DNA of 45,371 bases, from positions 1 through 45,371 of the forward strand of contig NZ_JAKIUR010000022.1 of the NCBI RefSeq assembly GCF_021647475.1. The letters run 5' to 3'. How positions within the stretch are numbered: the stretch's first letter is position 1; each line of letters starts with the position of its first letter. Under the pieces are notes generated by a model. That model did not search any database, was not told the DNA's origin, and saw only the letters and a list, made by a program, of their open reading frames with translations. The stretch comes from Lutibacter sp. (GTDB lineage Bacteria; Bacteroidota; Bacteroidia; Flavobacteriales; Flavobacteriaceae). This document shows, piece after piece, positions 33,250-40,585 of this stretch. The position numbers and the translations under genes were made by a program.

Positions 33250-33785
33250 CTAGAATTCCCCGACGCTTGCGTCGGGTGTTGCGTAAAGATATGTAATTTT
33301 GGCATTATGAGTGAGCATATTTTAAAGAGTTATAATAAAAGTTTATTGTTGTATCATTTAGTTTGTCCTATAAAATATAGGAGAAAGGTATTGACACCAG
33401 AAGTTTCTCAAACGTTACGAAATATATGTTTAGAAATATCGGTACGTTTTGAAATACATTTTTTAGAAATAGGATGTGATGACGACCATGTTCATTTCTT
33501 GATTCAAAGCATTCCTATGATGTCTGCTAAGAAAATAGCAAATACGATTAAGAGTTTGACAGCAAGAGAAATTTTCAGGCTACATCCAGAAGTAAAAAGG
33601 TTTTTATGGGGAGGGAAGTTTTGGACAAGTGGCTATTATATTAACACAGTTGGTCAATATGCAAATGAAGAAGTTATTAAGAAATATGTTCAAGGACAAG
33701 GAAATAATCAAAACTATGAAAAGATACATACTTCACAGTTGAAGTTGTTTTGATACCTCGTACCCTTGGGTCGAGGTTGTTCATT
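33250..33785 (+). mobile_element. IS200-type insertion sequence (single-gene)
   Basis: A tyrosine HUH transposase gene is flanked by subterminal hairpins, as in the IS200/IS605 family. Left: CCCGACGC (33259-33266) / GCGTCGGG (33269-33276). Right: ACCTCG-T-ACCC / GGGT-CGAGGT (33755-33777), ten pairs with one bulged T, a typical imperfect terminal hairpin. No inverted ends or target duplication are expected for this family. Exact tips are not determinable here. Between transposase and -35 side, TAATTTTG (33294-33301) can serve as promoter. No TnpB is present. Confidence 0.8.
33307..33753 (+). CDS. tnpA: IS200-family transposase TnpA
   Basis: 148 aa, of the Y1 HUH class. LLLYHLVCPIKYRRKVL opens the fold. 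The HUH pair is H61-V-H63 in CDDDHVHFLIQ, and the likely catalytic Tyr is Y127 in IKKYVQGQG. GGKFWTSGYYINTVG is the usual strand before the catalytic helix. Full length and uninterrupted, so it may be active. It cuts single-stranded DNA at hairpin-marked ends and inserts without duplicating the target, so it does not explain the elements that have 8-10 bp duplicates. Confidence 0.93.
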   Translation: MSEHILKSYNKSLLLYHLVCPIKYRRKVLTPEVSQTLRNICLEISVRFEIHFLEIGCDDDHVHFLIQSIPMMSAKKIANTIKSLTAREIFRLHPEVKRFLWGGKFWTSGYYINTVGQYANEEVIKKYVQGQGNNQNYEKIHTSQLKLF

Positions 33786-33888
33786 TATAGATAATTTCTA
33801 TTTTAATAAAATTTATTCTCTGTAGTAGAATAAGTATTATTTTTATTTAAAAACACCTAAAGAATTTGTGAAAAATAATTGGAGATAA

Positions 33889-34125
33889 GTCCTGAATAGA
33901 TATCAATTAGATGGAGCTAAAATCTACAACTGAAATGATGCCACTTTTATTGGTCCTTTTACGGTAAGTGCAATGGTTGATTTAACAAATCGAAATTGGT
34001 TAAATAATTTATATTTTGAACTAGTAAATAATAACGATTTACAAAATGGTGATTACTATTCGAATACTATAAAATTAATATCTTTAATAACAATTTCAAG
34101 AAATTATTGGAATCCAAATAGTTAA
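33889..34125 (+). pseudogene. C-terminal remnant of an unknown gene
   Basis: A reading frame with one internal TGA (33931-33933), otherwise open: NRYQLDGAKIYN, stop, then NDATFIGPFTVSAMVDLTNRNW through NYWNPNS and TAA at 34123-34125. A TGG-to-TGA change would join both parts. The 5' part of the gene is gone. No family recognised. It lies directly after the IS200-type element, whose arrival or a linked deletion could have cut the gene. The remaining 33786-33888 bases show nothing. Confidence 0.5.
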
Positions 34126-34136
34126 AATCAATTAAA

Positions 34137-35678
34137 TTATAAAGGAATATTTCCGTGTTTTCTAATTGGTTTTGTTACTTCTTTATTTTCAAGTATTTGA
34201 AAAGTCTTAATTAATTTTCTTCTGGTTTCTTTTGGATAAATTATTTCATCAATAAATCCGCGTTGTGTAGCCATATAAGGATCTGCAAACTTGGAGGCAT
34301 ACTCATATTCTTTTTCTTTTAAGGTTTTTTCAGGGTTTTTGGAATTTTTTATTTCATTTTTAAATATAATTTCAGCAGCACCTTTAGCTCCCATAACAGC
34401 AATTTCAGCAGAAGGCCAAGCATAATTCATATCGGCACCAATGTGTTTAGAATTCATTACATCATAAGCTCCGCCATAAGCCTTACGTGTAATTACTGTA
34501 ATTCTTGGGACGGTTGCTTCGCTTAAAGCGTATAATAATTTGGCTCCATTGGTAATTATGCCATTCCATTCTTGATTCGTTCCGGGTAAAAACCCTGGAA
34601 CATCAACTAAAACTAACAGAGGAATATTGAAACAATCACAAAAACGAGTAAATCTTGCTCCTTTTTTAGAGCTATCCACATCTAGGCAACCAGCTAAAAC
34701 CATTGGTTGATTTGCGACAATACCAATACTTTTGCCAGCAATTCTAGCAAAACCAACGATAATATTTTCAGCAAAATTTTTATGAATTTCAAAAAAAGAA
34801 TCTTTGTCTATAATACCGTCAATTACCTGATGCATATCATATGGCTTATTAGCATTTTCTGGAATAATATGTTCTAATTCTTCTCTATATTCATCTTCTA
34901 ATATATAAGGAAGTTTTAAAGATTTAATTTTGTTGTTTTGAGGAATATAACTTAATAATGTTTTAATATCTTCTAAACATACCATATCATTTGCAGAGGT
35001 AATGTGGGTAACGCCAGATTTTACTGCATGTGTTGTTGCACCTCCTAATTCTTCAGCGGTAACATCTTCGTTTGTAACCGTTTTTACCACATTTGGTCCT
35101 GTTACAAACATATAACTTGTGTTTTCTACCATTAAAGTAAAATCAGTCATTGCAGGAGAATAAACTGCACCGCCAGCACATGGTCCCATAATGGCTGAAA
35201 TTTGAGGAATTACTCCTGATGCTTGCACGTTTCTGTAAAAAATATCGGCATAACCACCTAAGGAACGAACTCCTTCTTGAATACGTGCACCACCTGAATC
35301 ATTCAAGCCAATTAAAGGAACTCCAATTTTAACCGCATGATCCATAATTTTGCATATTTTTTCAGCGTGAGTTTCAGATAAAGCACCTCCAAACACGGTA
35401 AAATCTTGAGCGAATACAAATACCAATCTTCCATTTATTGTCCCCGATCCAGTGATAACGCCATCTCCAAAATATACTTCTTTTTCCATTCCAAAATCGG
35501 TAGTTCTGTGCGTAACTAACATTCCGTATTCTTCAAAAGAGCCTTCATCTAATAAGTAGGTAACGCGTTCCCTCGCTGTTAATTTTTTTTTGGAGTGTTG
35601 TTTTTCAATTCGTTTTTTGCCACCACCTAATTTTGCTAAGTCTTGTCTTTGTTTTAATTTTTGATATTTTGATTCCAT
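34137..35678 (-). CDS. Acyl-CoA carboxylase, carboxyltransferase (beta) subunit
   Basis: 513 aa. Transfers the carboxyl group from biotin to propionyl-CoA (or acetyl-CoA or a branched acyl-CoA). Both crotonase-like halves are present: KLTARERVTYLLDEGSFEE, the biotin-site ALSETHAEKICKIMD and GGARIQEGV with MGPCAGGAVYSP (oxyanion), and in the C-terminal half the acyl-CoA site VDVPGFLPGTNQE with ITRKAYGGAYDVM. Last gene of a three-gene operon (carrier, biotin carboxylase, this). Propionyl-CoA carboxylase is the best guess because Bacteroidota use a multi-subunit enzyme like this for it, but the substrate is not certain. Confidence 0.9.
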   Translation of the reverse strand: MESKYQKLKQRQDLAKLGGGKKRIEKQHSKKKLTARERVTYLLDEGSFEEYGMLVTHRTTDFGMEKEVYFGDGVITGSGTINGRLVFVFAQDFTVFGGALSETHAEKICKIMDHAVKIGVPLIGLNDSGGARIQEGVRSLGGYADIFYRNVQASGVIPQISAIMGPCAGGAVYSPAMTDFTLMVENTSYMFVTGPNVVKTVTNEDVTAEELGGATTHAVKSGVTHITSANDMVCLEDIKTLLSYIPQNNKIKSLKLPYILEDEYREELEHIIPENANKPYDMHQVIDGIIDKDSFFEIHKNFAENIIVGFARIAGKSIGIVANQPMVLAGCLDVDSSKKGARFTRFCDCFNIPLLVLVDVPGFLPGTNQEWNGIITNGAKLLYALSEATVPRITVITRKAYGGAYDVMNSKHIGADMNYAWPSAEIAVMGAKGAAEIIFKNEIKNSKNPEKTLKEKEYEYASKFADPYMATQRGFIDEIIYPKETRRKLIKTFQILENKEVTKPIRKHGNIPL

Positions 35679-35694
35679 AAGTAAGATTTAACGT

Positions 35695-37140
35695 TTAATT
35701 GATTTTGGCAATTTTTAATGTTTTTTGTTCCTTTAAAAAAAGTTTTATGGCAACTATTGAGGCAATTGTAGATTCTTCTTCAATAATTTTTTGAATGATA
35801 TCTTCAGTGAAATAATTTTTAACGAAATGAGTATTAAAATTTCCAGAGATAAAAGCTTTGTGCTCAAAAACAAATTTCCCAAAAGGTAACGTTGTTTTAA
35901 TTCCATTAATTTGGTAATTTTTAATTGCGGTTAGCATCGTTTGAATTGCCTCGTTTCTGGTTTTTCCATAAGTAATTAATTTAGAAAGCATTGGATCATA
36001 ATAAATAGGAATTTCCATCCCTTCTTCAAATCCATTATCTACTCTAACATTATTGCCAACTGGTAATTTGTATGTTGTTAAGGTACCCATACTTGGCATA
36101 AAATTTTGAAAAGAATCTTCAGCATAAACACGTAATTCTATAGCGTGACCTTTTATTTTTAAGTCGTTTTGATGGAATGAAATAGCTTTTCCTTGTGCAA
36201 TATTAATTTGTTCTTCTACTAAGTCAATTCCTGTAATAAATTCTGTTACCGGATGTTCAACTTGTAAGCGAGTATTCATTTCTAAAAAATAGTAATTTAA
36301 GTTTTTATCCACCAAAAATTCTACAGTTCCTGCACCCAAATAATTACAAGATTTTGCTACTTTAGAGGCATCTTCTCCCATTCTTTTTCTTAATTCTGGA
36401 GTTAAAATGGAGGAAGGAGCTTCTTCAATAACTTTTTGATGACGACGTTGCACGCTACATTCTCGTTCAAATAAATGAACTGTATTTCCAAAGCTATCTG
36501 CTAAAATTTGAATTTCAATATGACGAGGAGATTCAATATATTTTTCAATAAAAACTGAACCATCTCCAAAAGCAGAGGTTGCTTCACTTATGGCACGTTT
36601 TAATTGTTCTAAAATTTCACTTTCTTTATAAACTACTCGCATTCCTTTTCCACCACCACCTGCAGCTGCTTTAATAAGAATTGGAAATCCAATTTTCTTT
36701 GCAATTTCAGTGGCTTTCTCTGGTGATTTAATAGCTGAGTCTTCTCCAGGAACCATAGGAATATTATAATTTTTAACGGCATCTTTTGCAGCTAATTTAT
36801 TTCCCATAATGGCAATTGAGGATGATTTTGGTCCAATAAAAATAAGATTATTGTTTTCTACTTCTTTGGCAAAATCAGCATTTTCACTCAAAAAACCGTA
36901 TCCGGGATGTATGGCATCTGCATTTAATTTTTTTGCGACTTCAATAATTTTATTTCCTAAAAGATACGATTTATTAGAAGGTGATTCTCCGATATAAACC
37001 GCTTCATCTGCAAATTTGGTATGTGGAGCATTTTTATCTGCATCAGAATAAACGGCAACTGTTTTTATTCCCATTTTTTTTGCAGTTTTCATAACTCTTA
37101 TAGCTATTTCACCACGGTTTGCTATTAATATTTTTTTCAT
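35695..37140 (-). CDS. Biotin carboxylase subunit of acyl-CoA carboxylase
   Basis: 481 aa. ATP-dependent carboxylation of the biotin carried by the small subunit. ATP-grasp enzyme with KILIANRGEIAIRVMKTA at the start, the glycine-rich loop KAAAGGGGKGMRVV, ECSVQRRHQKVIEEAPS and the active-site EMNTRLQVEHPVTEFITGIDLV. The C-terminal B-C domain is complete, but there is no fused biotin domain; that is the next protein. It lies 16 bp before the beta-subunit gene. Confidence 0.93.
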   Translation of the reverse strand: MKKILIANRGEIAIRVMKTAKKMGIKTVAVYSDADKNAPHTKFADEAVYIGESPSNKSYLLGNKIIEVAKKLNADAIHPGYGFLSENADFAKEVENNNLIFIGPKSSSIAIMGNKLAAKDAVKNYNIPMVPGEDSAIKSPEKATEIAKKIGFPILIKAAAGGGGKGMRVVYKESEILEQLKRAISEATSAFGDGSVFIEKYIESPRHIEIQILADSFGNTVHLFERECSVQRRHQKVIEEAPSSILTPELRKRMGEDASKVAKSCNYLGAGTVEFLVDKNLNYYFLEMNTRLQVEHPVTEFITGIDLVEEQINIAQGKAISFHQNDLKIKGHAIELRVYAEDSFQNFMPSMGTLTTYKLPVGNNVRVDNGFEEGMEIPIYYDPMLSKLITYGKTRNEAIQTMLTAIKNYQINGIKTTLPFGKFVFEHKAFISGNFNTHFVKNYFTEDIIQKIIEEESTIASIVAIKLFLKEQKTLKIAKIN

Positions 37141-37156
37141 TGTGTTGTAAATTGAG

Positions 37157-37633
37157 TTAGGAAAGTTCTATTAAATGTTGTCCTTTTTCAACAGTAGTTC
37201 CTTTTTTTGCTGAAATTAATTTTATAATACCATCTTTTGGAGCTGTGATACTATTTTCCATTTTCATTGCTTCTAACACTAACAAAACATCTCCATTTTT
37301 AACTTTCTGACCTTCTTTAACGTTTATGTTTAAAATTAATCCTGGCATTGGAGCTATTATGCTATTCAATTTTTTAGAATTGTTTTTCTCAAATCCCATT
37401 TTACCAATTTTAATGGCTAATTCATCAGCTAGATTAACATTGTAGTTATTTCCATTAATTTTTATCTGATAAGTTTTAGCATTGAAATTGCTTTCTACTA
37501 TTTCTAATTCATAGTTTTTAGATTGATAGCGAAGTTGTAATTTGCTGTTGGAAATGTGGTTTAATTCTAGTTCTTTTAAGTCTGAAAGATCAATTTTTTT
37601 TGTAAAACTTTTATTTACAGTTGCTTTAAACAT
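37157..37633 (-). CDS. Biotin carboxyl carrier subunit
   Basis: 158 aa from the ATG at 37633; a longer reading adds a hydrophobic MLFFYLIILFLT that is unlikely for a cytoplasmic carrier. The C-terminal biotinyl domain (about 85-158) has VLEAMKMENSITAPKDG with the biotinylated Lys in AMKM. The N-terminal half is a poorly conserved beta region that docks to the carboxylase. First gene of the operon; 16 bp to the biotin carboxylase gene. No consensus promoter seen directly upstream. Confidence 0.88.
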   Translation of the reverse strand: MFKATVNKSFTKKIDLSDLKELELNHISNSKLQLRYQSKNYELEIVESNFNAKTYQIKINGNNYNVNLADELAIKIGKMGFEKNNSKKLNSIIAPMPGLILNINVKEGQKVKNGDVLLVLEAMKMENSITAPKDGIIKLISAKKGTTVEKGQHLIELS

Positions 37634-37841
37634 AGTTAAAAATAAAATAATTAAGTAAAAAAATAACAATAAATAAAGTAGTTATATTACAATAAGTACT
37701 TTAAAGCAGAAAGTTACAAATTTTTAACGAAATTATTGATAATAATCAATTTTCTGATTGATATAGATCATTTGAATTTATAATTAGAATGCTTAAATTA
37801 TAAAAACTGATTAGGCTAAATAATTAATTAAATAAAACGAC

Positions 37842-38675
37842 ATGAAAACTAAGTATAATTTTTGGTTAATTGTTCTGTTAATTAGTTTTGGGTTTTTATT
37901 GCAGGATTGCAAAAAAGATGATTTACTAGAAACAGAAGAAGGTAGGCTCACTACAGATTTGATTTCTAAATCTGATACAAGTATTAATTTTTTAGATATT
38001 AATAAAAATATACCCGATGGAAATTTAAATAAGGAAGCACATAAGAGGTTATCGCTGGTTGAAGGGACTTATGTGCCTGATGATAATTTTGAACTGGCGT
38101 TGATTAATTTGGGCTATGATAAACTTCCTTTAGATAATTATGTTCCAACTAAAAATATTGATAAAATCATTAGACTTTCAGTTTCGAAAAATAAAATTTC
38201 AGATTTAACTGGAATTGAAGGGTTTGTCGCATTACAGTTTTTAGAATGTTCTTTTAATAATTTAACTTCATTGGATTTAAGTAAAAACAAGAACTTAACC
38301 CATATGTGTTGTCATAATAATTACCTAGAAAATTTAAATGTTAGTGAAAACTACAATTTATTGTATTTAAATTGTGATTGTAATAGACTAAAGTATATTA
38401 ATGTGAAAAATAACAATTTATTAGCTCACCTTTCTTGTAATGATAATGATATTAAAAATATTGATGTTAGTAGAAATAAATCTTTAACTTGTTTATACTG
38501 TAATAGAAATAACTTGATAAACCTAGATTTAAGTAATAATATTAATTTAACGCACATGCATTGTCTATATAATCTTAAATTAAAATGTATTAAGGTTAGT
38601 AGGGAGCAGTTAGATAATGTTCCTTCAGATTGGGATGAAAATGTTTATACCGAGTTTAAAATATTTTGTTCTTAA
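37842..38675 (+). CDS. Leucine-rich-repeat surface protein
   Basis: 277 aa. Hydrophobic signal (residues 7-20) ending in LQDC (Cys23). This looks like a lipoprotein, but Asp at -1 departs from the usual small residue. A linker of ~75 residues precedes about seven 21-residue repeats of the form LxxLxCxxNxLxxLDLSxNxxL (for example ALQFLECSFNNLTSLDLSKN). Nearly every repeat carries a Cys at the same rung (ECS, MCC, NCD, SCN, YCN, HCL), forming a Cys ladder. Closest in style to Bacteroidota internalin-like LRR proteins that bind partners at the surface. Ligand unknown. Strong bidirectional terminator follows. Confidence 0.8.
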   Translation: MKTKYNFWLIVLLISFGFLLQDCKKDDLLETEEGRLTTDLISKSDTSINFLDINKNIPDGNLNKEAHKRLSLVEGTYVPDDNFELALINLGYDKLPLDNYVPTKNIDKIIRLSVSKNKISDLTGIEGFVALQFLECSFNNLTSLDLSKNKNLTHMCCHNNYLENLNVSENYNLLYLNCDCNRLKYINVKNNNLLAHLSCNDNDIKNIDVSRNKSLTCLYCNRNNLINLDLSNNINLTHMHCLYNLKLKCIKVSREQLDNVPSDWDENVYTEFKIFCS

Positions 38676-38680
38676 AAATT

Positions 38681-38711
38681 AAAAAAGCGAACTGATAAAG
38701 TTCGCTTTTTT
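38681..38711. terminator. Bidirectional terminator between LRR gene and tRNA-Arg
   Basis: AAAAAAGCGAAC (38681-38692) and GTTCGCTTTTTT (38700-38711): 12-bp perfect stem, 7-nt loop. A on one side and T on the other let it stop both the LRR gene and the convergent tRNA transcript. Confidence 0.85.
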
Positions 38712-38715
38712 GTTG

Positions 38716-38789
38716 TGACCTCGGCAGGATTCAAACCTGCAACCTCTTGAGCCGTAATCAAGTGCACTATTCAGTTATGCTACGAGGCC
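38716..38789 (-). tRNA. tRNA-Arg (anticodon ACG)
   Basis: 74 nt on the minus strand. Acceptor GGCCTCG / CGAGGTC (one G-U pair), discriminator A, D-stem GCAT/GTGC, anticodon stem CTTGA/TCAAG with loop TTACGGC giving anticodon ACG (wobble A34 presumably edited to inosine by TadA), variable loop AGGTT, and T-arm GCAGG TTTGAAT CCTGC. The 3' CCA is not encoded. Confidence 0.93.
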
Positions 38790-38824
38790 TTTTTGCGGGT
38801 GCAAATATACTATATTAAAATTAT

Positions 38825-38974
38825 TTACAAACTATTTTTAGTTACAAAATATCGCCAACCTATAATTGCTAGTTGCCATTTTTTAGCATGCTGCATTTCT
38901 AAACCCATTTTAGAGAAACTTGGAAATACCATTTTGTTTAATTTAGCAACTGTTTTAAATAATTTTTTTCTCAT
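38825..38974 (-). CDS. Small basic protein of unknown function
   Basis: 49 aa: starts MRKKLFKTVAKLNKMVFPSF, then SKMGLEMQHAKKWQLAIIGW and RYFVTKNSL. Basic and short, with one amphipathic helix. The pattern (basic start, FPSFSK, QLAIIGWRYFVT) looks like a small protein that I believe is conserved in flavobacteria, without known function. An open frame on the opposite strand (38793-38981) runs from the tRNA through this gene and is rejected. It is the gene just upstream of tRNA-Arg on the same strand (35 bp), so both may share a transcript. Confidence 0.6.
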   Translation of the reverse strand: MRKKLFKTVAKLNKMVFPSFSKMGLEMQHAKKWQLAIIGWRYFVTKNSL

Positions 38975-38993
38975 TTTGTAAAATTACAGAAAT

Positions 38994-39024
38994 AAAAAAA
39001 TCCCACAAAATATGGGATATTTTT
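38994..39024. terminator. Terminator hairpin
   Basis: ATCCCA (39000-39005) / TGGGAT (39013-39018) with a 7-nt loop. On the minus strand it is followed by seven T, so it best fits the end of the tiny gene at 39035-39103 on that strand. The rest of the 39104-39482 gap is AT-rich, with no feature that I recognise. Confidence 0.65.
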
Positions 39025-39034
39025 ATTTAAAGTT

Positions 39035-39103
39035 TTAAGAGATAAAAAAATAACTGATAATACTTAAAACTAATGTTGTAAGTAATGTGAAAATAGTAAT
39101 CAT
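39035..39103 (-). CDS. Possible 22-aa hydrophobic membrane peptide
   Basis: ATG at 39103 gives a 22-residue peptide, MITIFTLLTTLVLSIISYFF then IS and TAA: a single transmembrane-length stretch with no charged residue. The stop is 17 bp before a minus-strand terminator hairpin, so ORF plus terminator would form a complete tiny transcription unit. No clear promoter is seen. It could be a membrane microprotein, a type I toxin-like peptide or chance. Too short to judge by itself. Confidence 0.3.
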   Translation of the reverse strand: MITIFTLLTTLVLSIISYFFIS

Positions 39104-39482
39104 TTTAAATAGGTTTTAGTGATTAATAAATAAGAATTTTTAAATTCTTTATTTAAGATATTGCTATTCCCTTTTTAACTCCAAATTTTTTTAAATGAAT
39201 TTGTGATATTGAGTTTAAATTGTTAATTAATAAACAATTTATGTTTGTTGATTTACTTAAATTACTACAAAAAAGTTATAAATAGAAATGTAAAACACCT
39301 AACATTAGATAAACTGTAAGGTTGTAATGCGGTATTTAGTTGCTATTTTATAAAGTAAAGGGAATACTGTTGTTAAAATGATATAATTTATCCATTTTGA
39401 TTTTTAGCCTCAGTTATTTTTAAAAATTTATAAGCGTTTTATTTGATGATATAATTAAAGTATAATTTGGAATTTATTCTTT

Positions 39483-39490
39483 TATATTTG
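39483..39490 (+). promoter_or_regulatory. Promoter -7 box of the Ca2+/Na+ antiporter gene
   Basis: TATATTTG matches TAnnTTTG, 14 bp before the ATG at 39505; a TTTG at 39466-39469 is a -33 candidate with a short 13-nt spacer. Confidence 0.5.
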
Positions 39491-39504
39491 TCAAAAAAAA
39501 ATAG

Positions 39505-40446
39505 ATGAATTTAGTTTATGTGATTGTTGGATTTGTGTTGTTAATTTTTGGTGGACATTGGTTATTGAAATCTGCAATCGGATTTTCGTTGCGATTAAAC
39601 ATTCCTAAAATAATAATTGGGATGACGGTGGTTTCATTTGCAACATCTGCTCCTGAACTAATTGTCAGTATAAAAGCAGCTCTTGAAAACCATGCAGATA
39701 TTGCTTTTGGAAATGTAATAGGCTCTAATATTGCTAACCTAGGATTAGTTTTAGGCATTACAGTAATTTTATCAACTATTAGTGTTGAAAAGAGTTTTTA
39801 CAGAACCGATTGGCCTGTTATGATGTTCGCATCTATATTATTATATGGTTTTATAGCTTATGATGGTGTTTTACAAAGCTATGAAGGAATTATTTTAGTT
39901 AGTTTTCTAATAATATTTTTAGTCTATTTATTAAAATTTCAAAAAATAGCAGTGGTAGATGAAATTGATGAGGAAGCCATACATATGCCACTTCCTAAAA
40001 TTTTCTTGTATTTTATAATTGGAGCTGTAGCACTTTGGGGTGGTTCAGAGTTTTTAATTAATGGAGCTGTAGGTATGGCAAAATTTTATCATGTAAGTGA
40101 ACGTATTATTGGTGTTACCATTGTCTCTATTGGCACTAGTATCCCTGAACTTGCGGCTTCAGTTATTGCGGTGATAAAGAAAGAAAAAGCCATATCCTTA
40201 GGCAACTTAATAGGCTCAAATATTTTTAATATTTTAGCTGTTTTAGGGATTACTTCCATAATAACGCCTATAAAAGTTGTTGATACAGGATTATTAACCA
40301 ATGATATTTATTGGATGCTTGGGATAGCATTTATCATTTTACCACTAACCTTTATTCCTGTTAAAATGAAATTATCTTGGAAAAAGGGTATAATTTTATT
40401 ATGCATATATGCAGCATTTATATTTACAACTATTTTTGTTAAGTAA
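39505..40446 (+). CDS. Calcium/sodium antiporter, CaCA family (YrbG-like)
   Basis: 313 aa, inner membrane, ten hydrophobic segments in two inverted halves. Each half has the alpha-repeat with the ion-binding acid: SFATSAPELIVSI with GNVIGSNIANLGLVLG, and SIGTSIPELAASV with GNLIGSNIFNILAVLG. Exchanges Na+ (possibly K+-assisted) for Ca2+. The acidic cytoplasmic loop between the halves is short (VVDEIDEEAIHM). Length is usual. Single gene between its own promoter and glnN. Confidence 0.93.
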   Translation: MNLVYVIVGFVLLIFGGHWLLKSAIGFSLRLNIPKIIIGMTVVSFATSAPELIVSIKAALENHADIAFGNVIGSNIANLGLVLGITVILSTISVEKSFYRTDWPVMMFASILLYGFIAYDGVLQSYEGIILVSFLIIFLVYLLKFQKIAVVDEIDEEAIHMPLPKIFLYFIIGAVALWGGSEFLINGAVGMAKFYHVSERIIGVTIVSIGTSIPELAASVIAVIKKEKAISLGNLIGSNIFNILAVLGITSIITPIKVVDTGLLTNDIYWMLGIAFIILPLTFIPVKMKLSWKKGIILLCIYAAFIFTTIFVK

Positions 40447-40456
40447 TATTCAATAA

Positions 40457-40551
40457 TAGGGGTTTAATTTTATTAATTATGAAATAAATAAATTTTACCC
40501 TTAAAAAAATAGGGGTTTAATTTTTTTGTTTAGAAAAACAATTTAGATTTG
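40457..40551 (+). promoter_or_regulatory. glnN promoter with paired direct repeats
   Basis: TAGGGGTTTAATTTT occurs twice (40457-40471 and 40510-40524), exactly 53 bp apart, five helical turns. The second copy ends at the -33 candidate TTTG (40525-40528), followed by -7 TAGATTTG (40544-40551). A related inverted AAATTTTACCC (40490-40500) lies between them. Placement and spacing suggest an operator for a nitrogen regulator, not yet identified. Confidence 0.5.
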
Positions 40552-40585
40552 TACTATTAAAATTAGTTAACTTAATAGTATTATT

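Noticed and set aside
33307..33753. IS200-type transposase as the mover of families A and B
   Set aside because: HUH single-strand transposases make no target duplications, whereas these elements have 8-10 bp duplicates; another transposase is needed.
38793..38981. Plus-strand 62-codon open frame
   Set aside because: It abuts the tRNA gene, has no promoter or known-like sequence, and lies antisense to a more convincing 49-aa gene.
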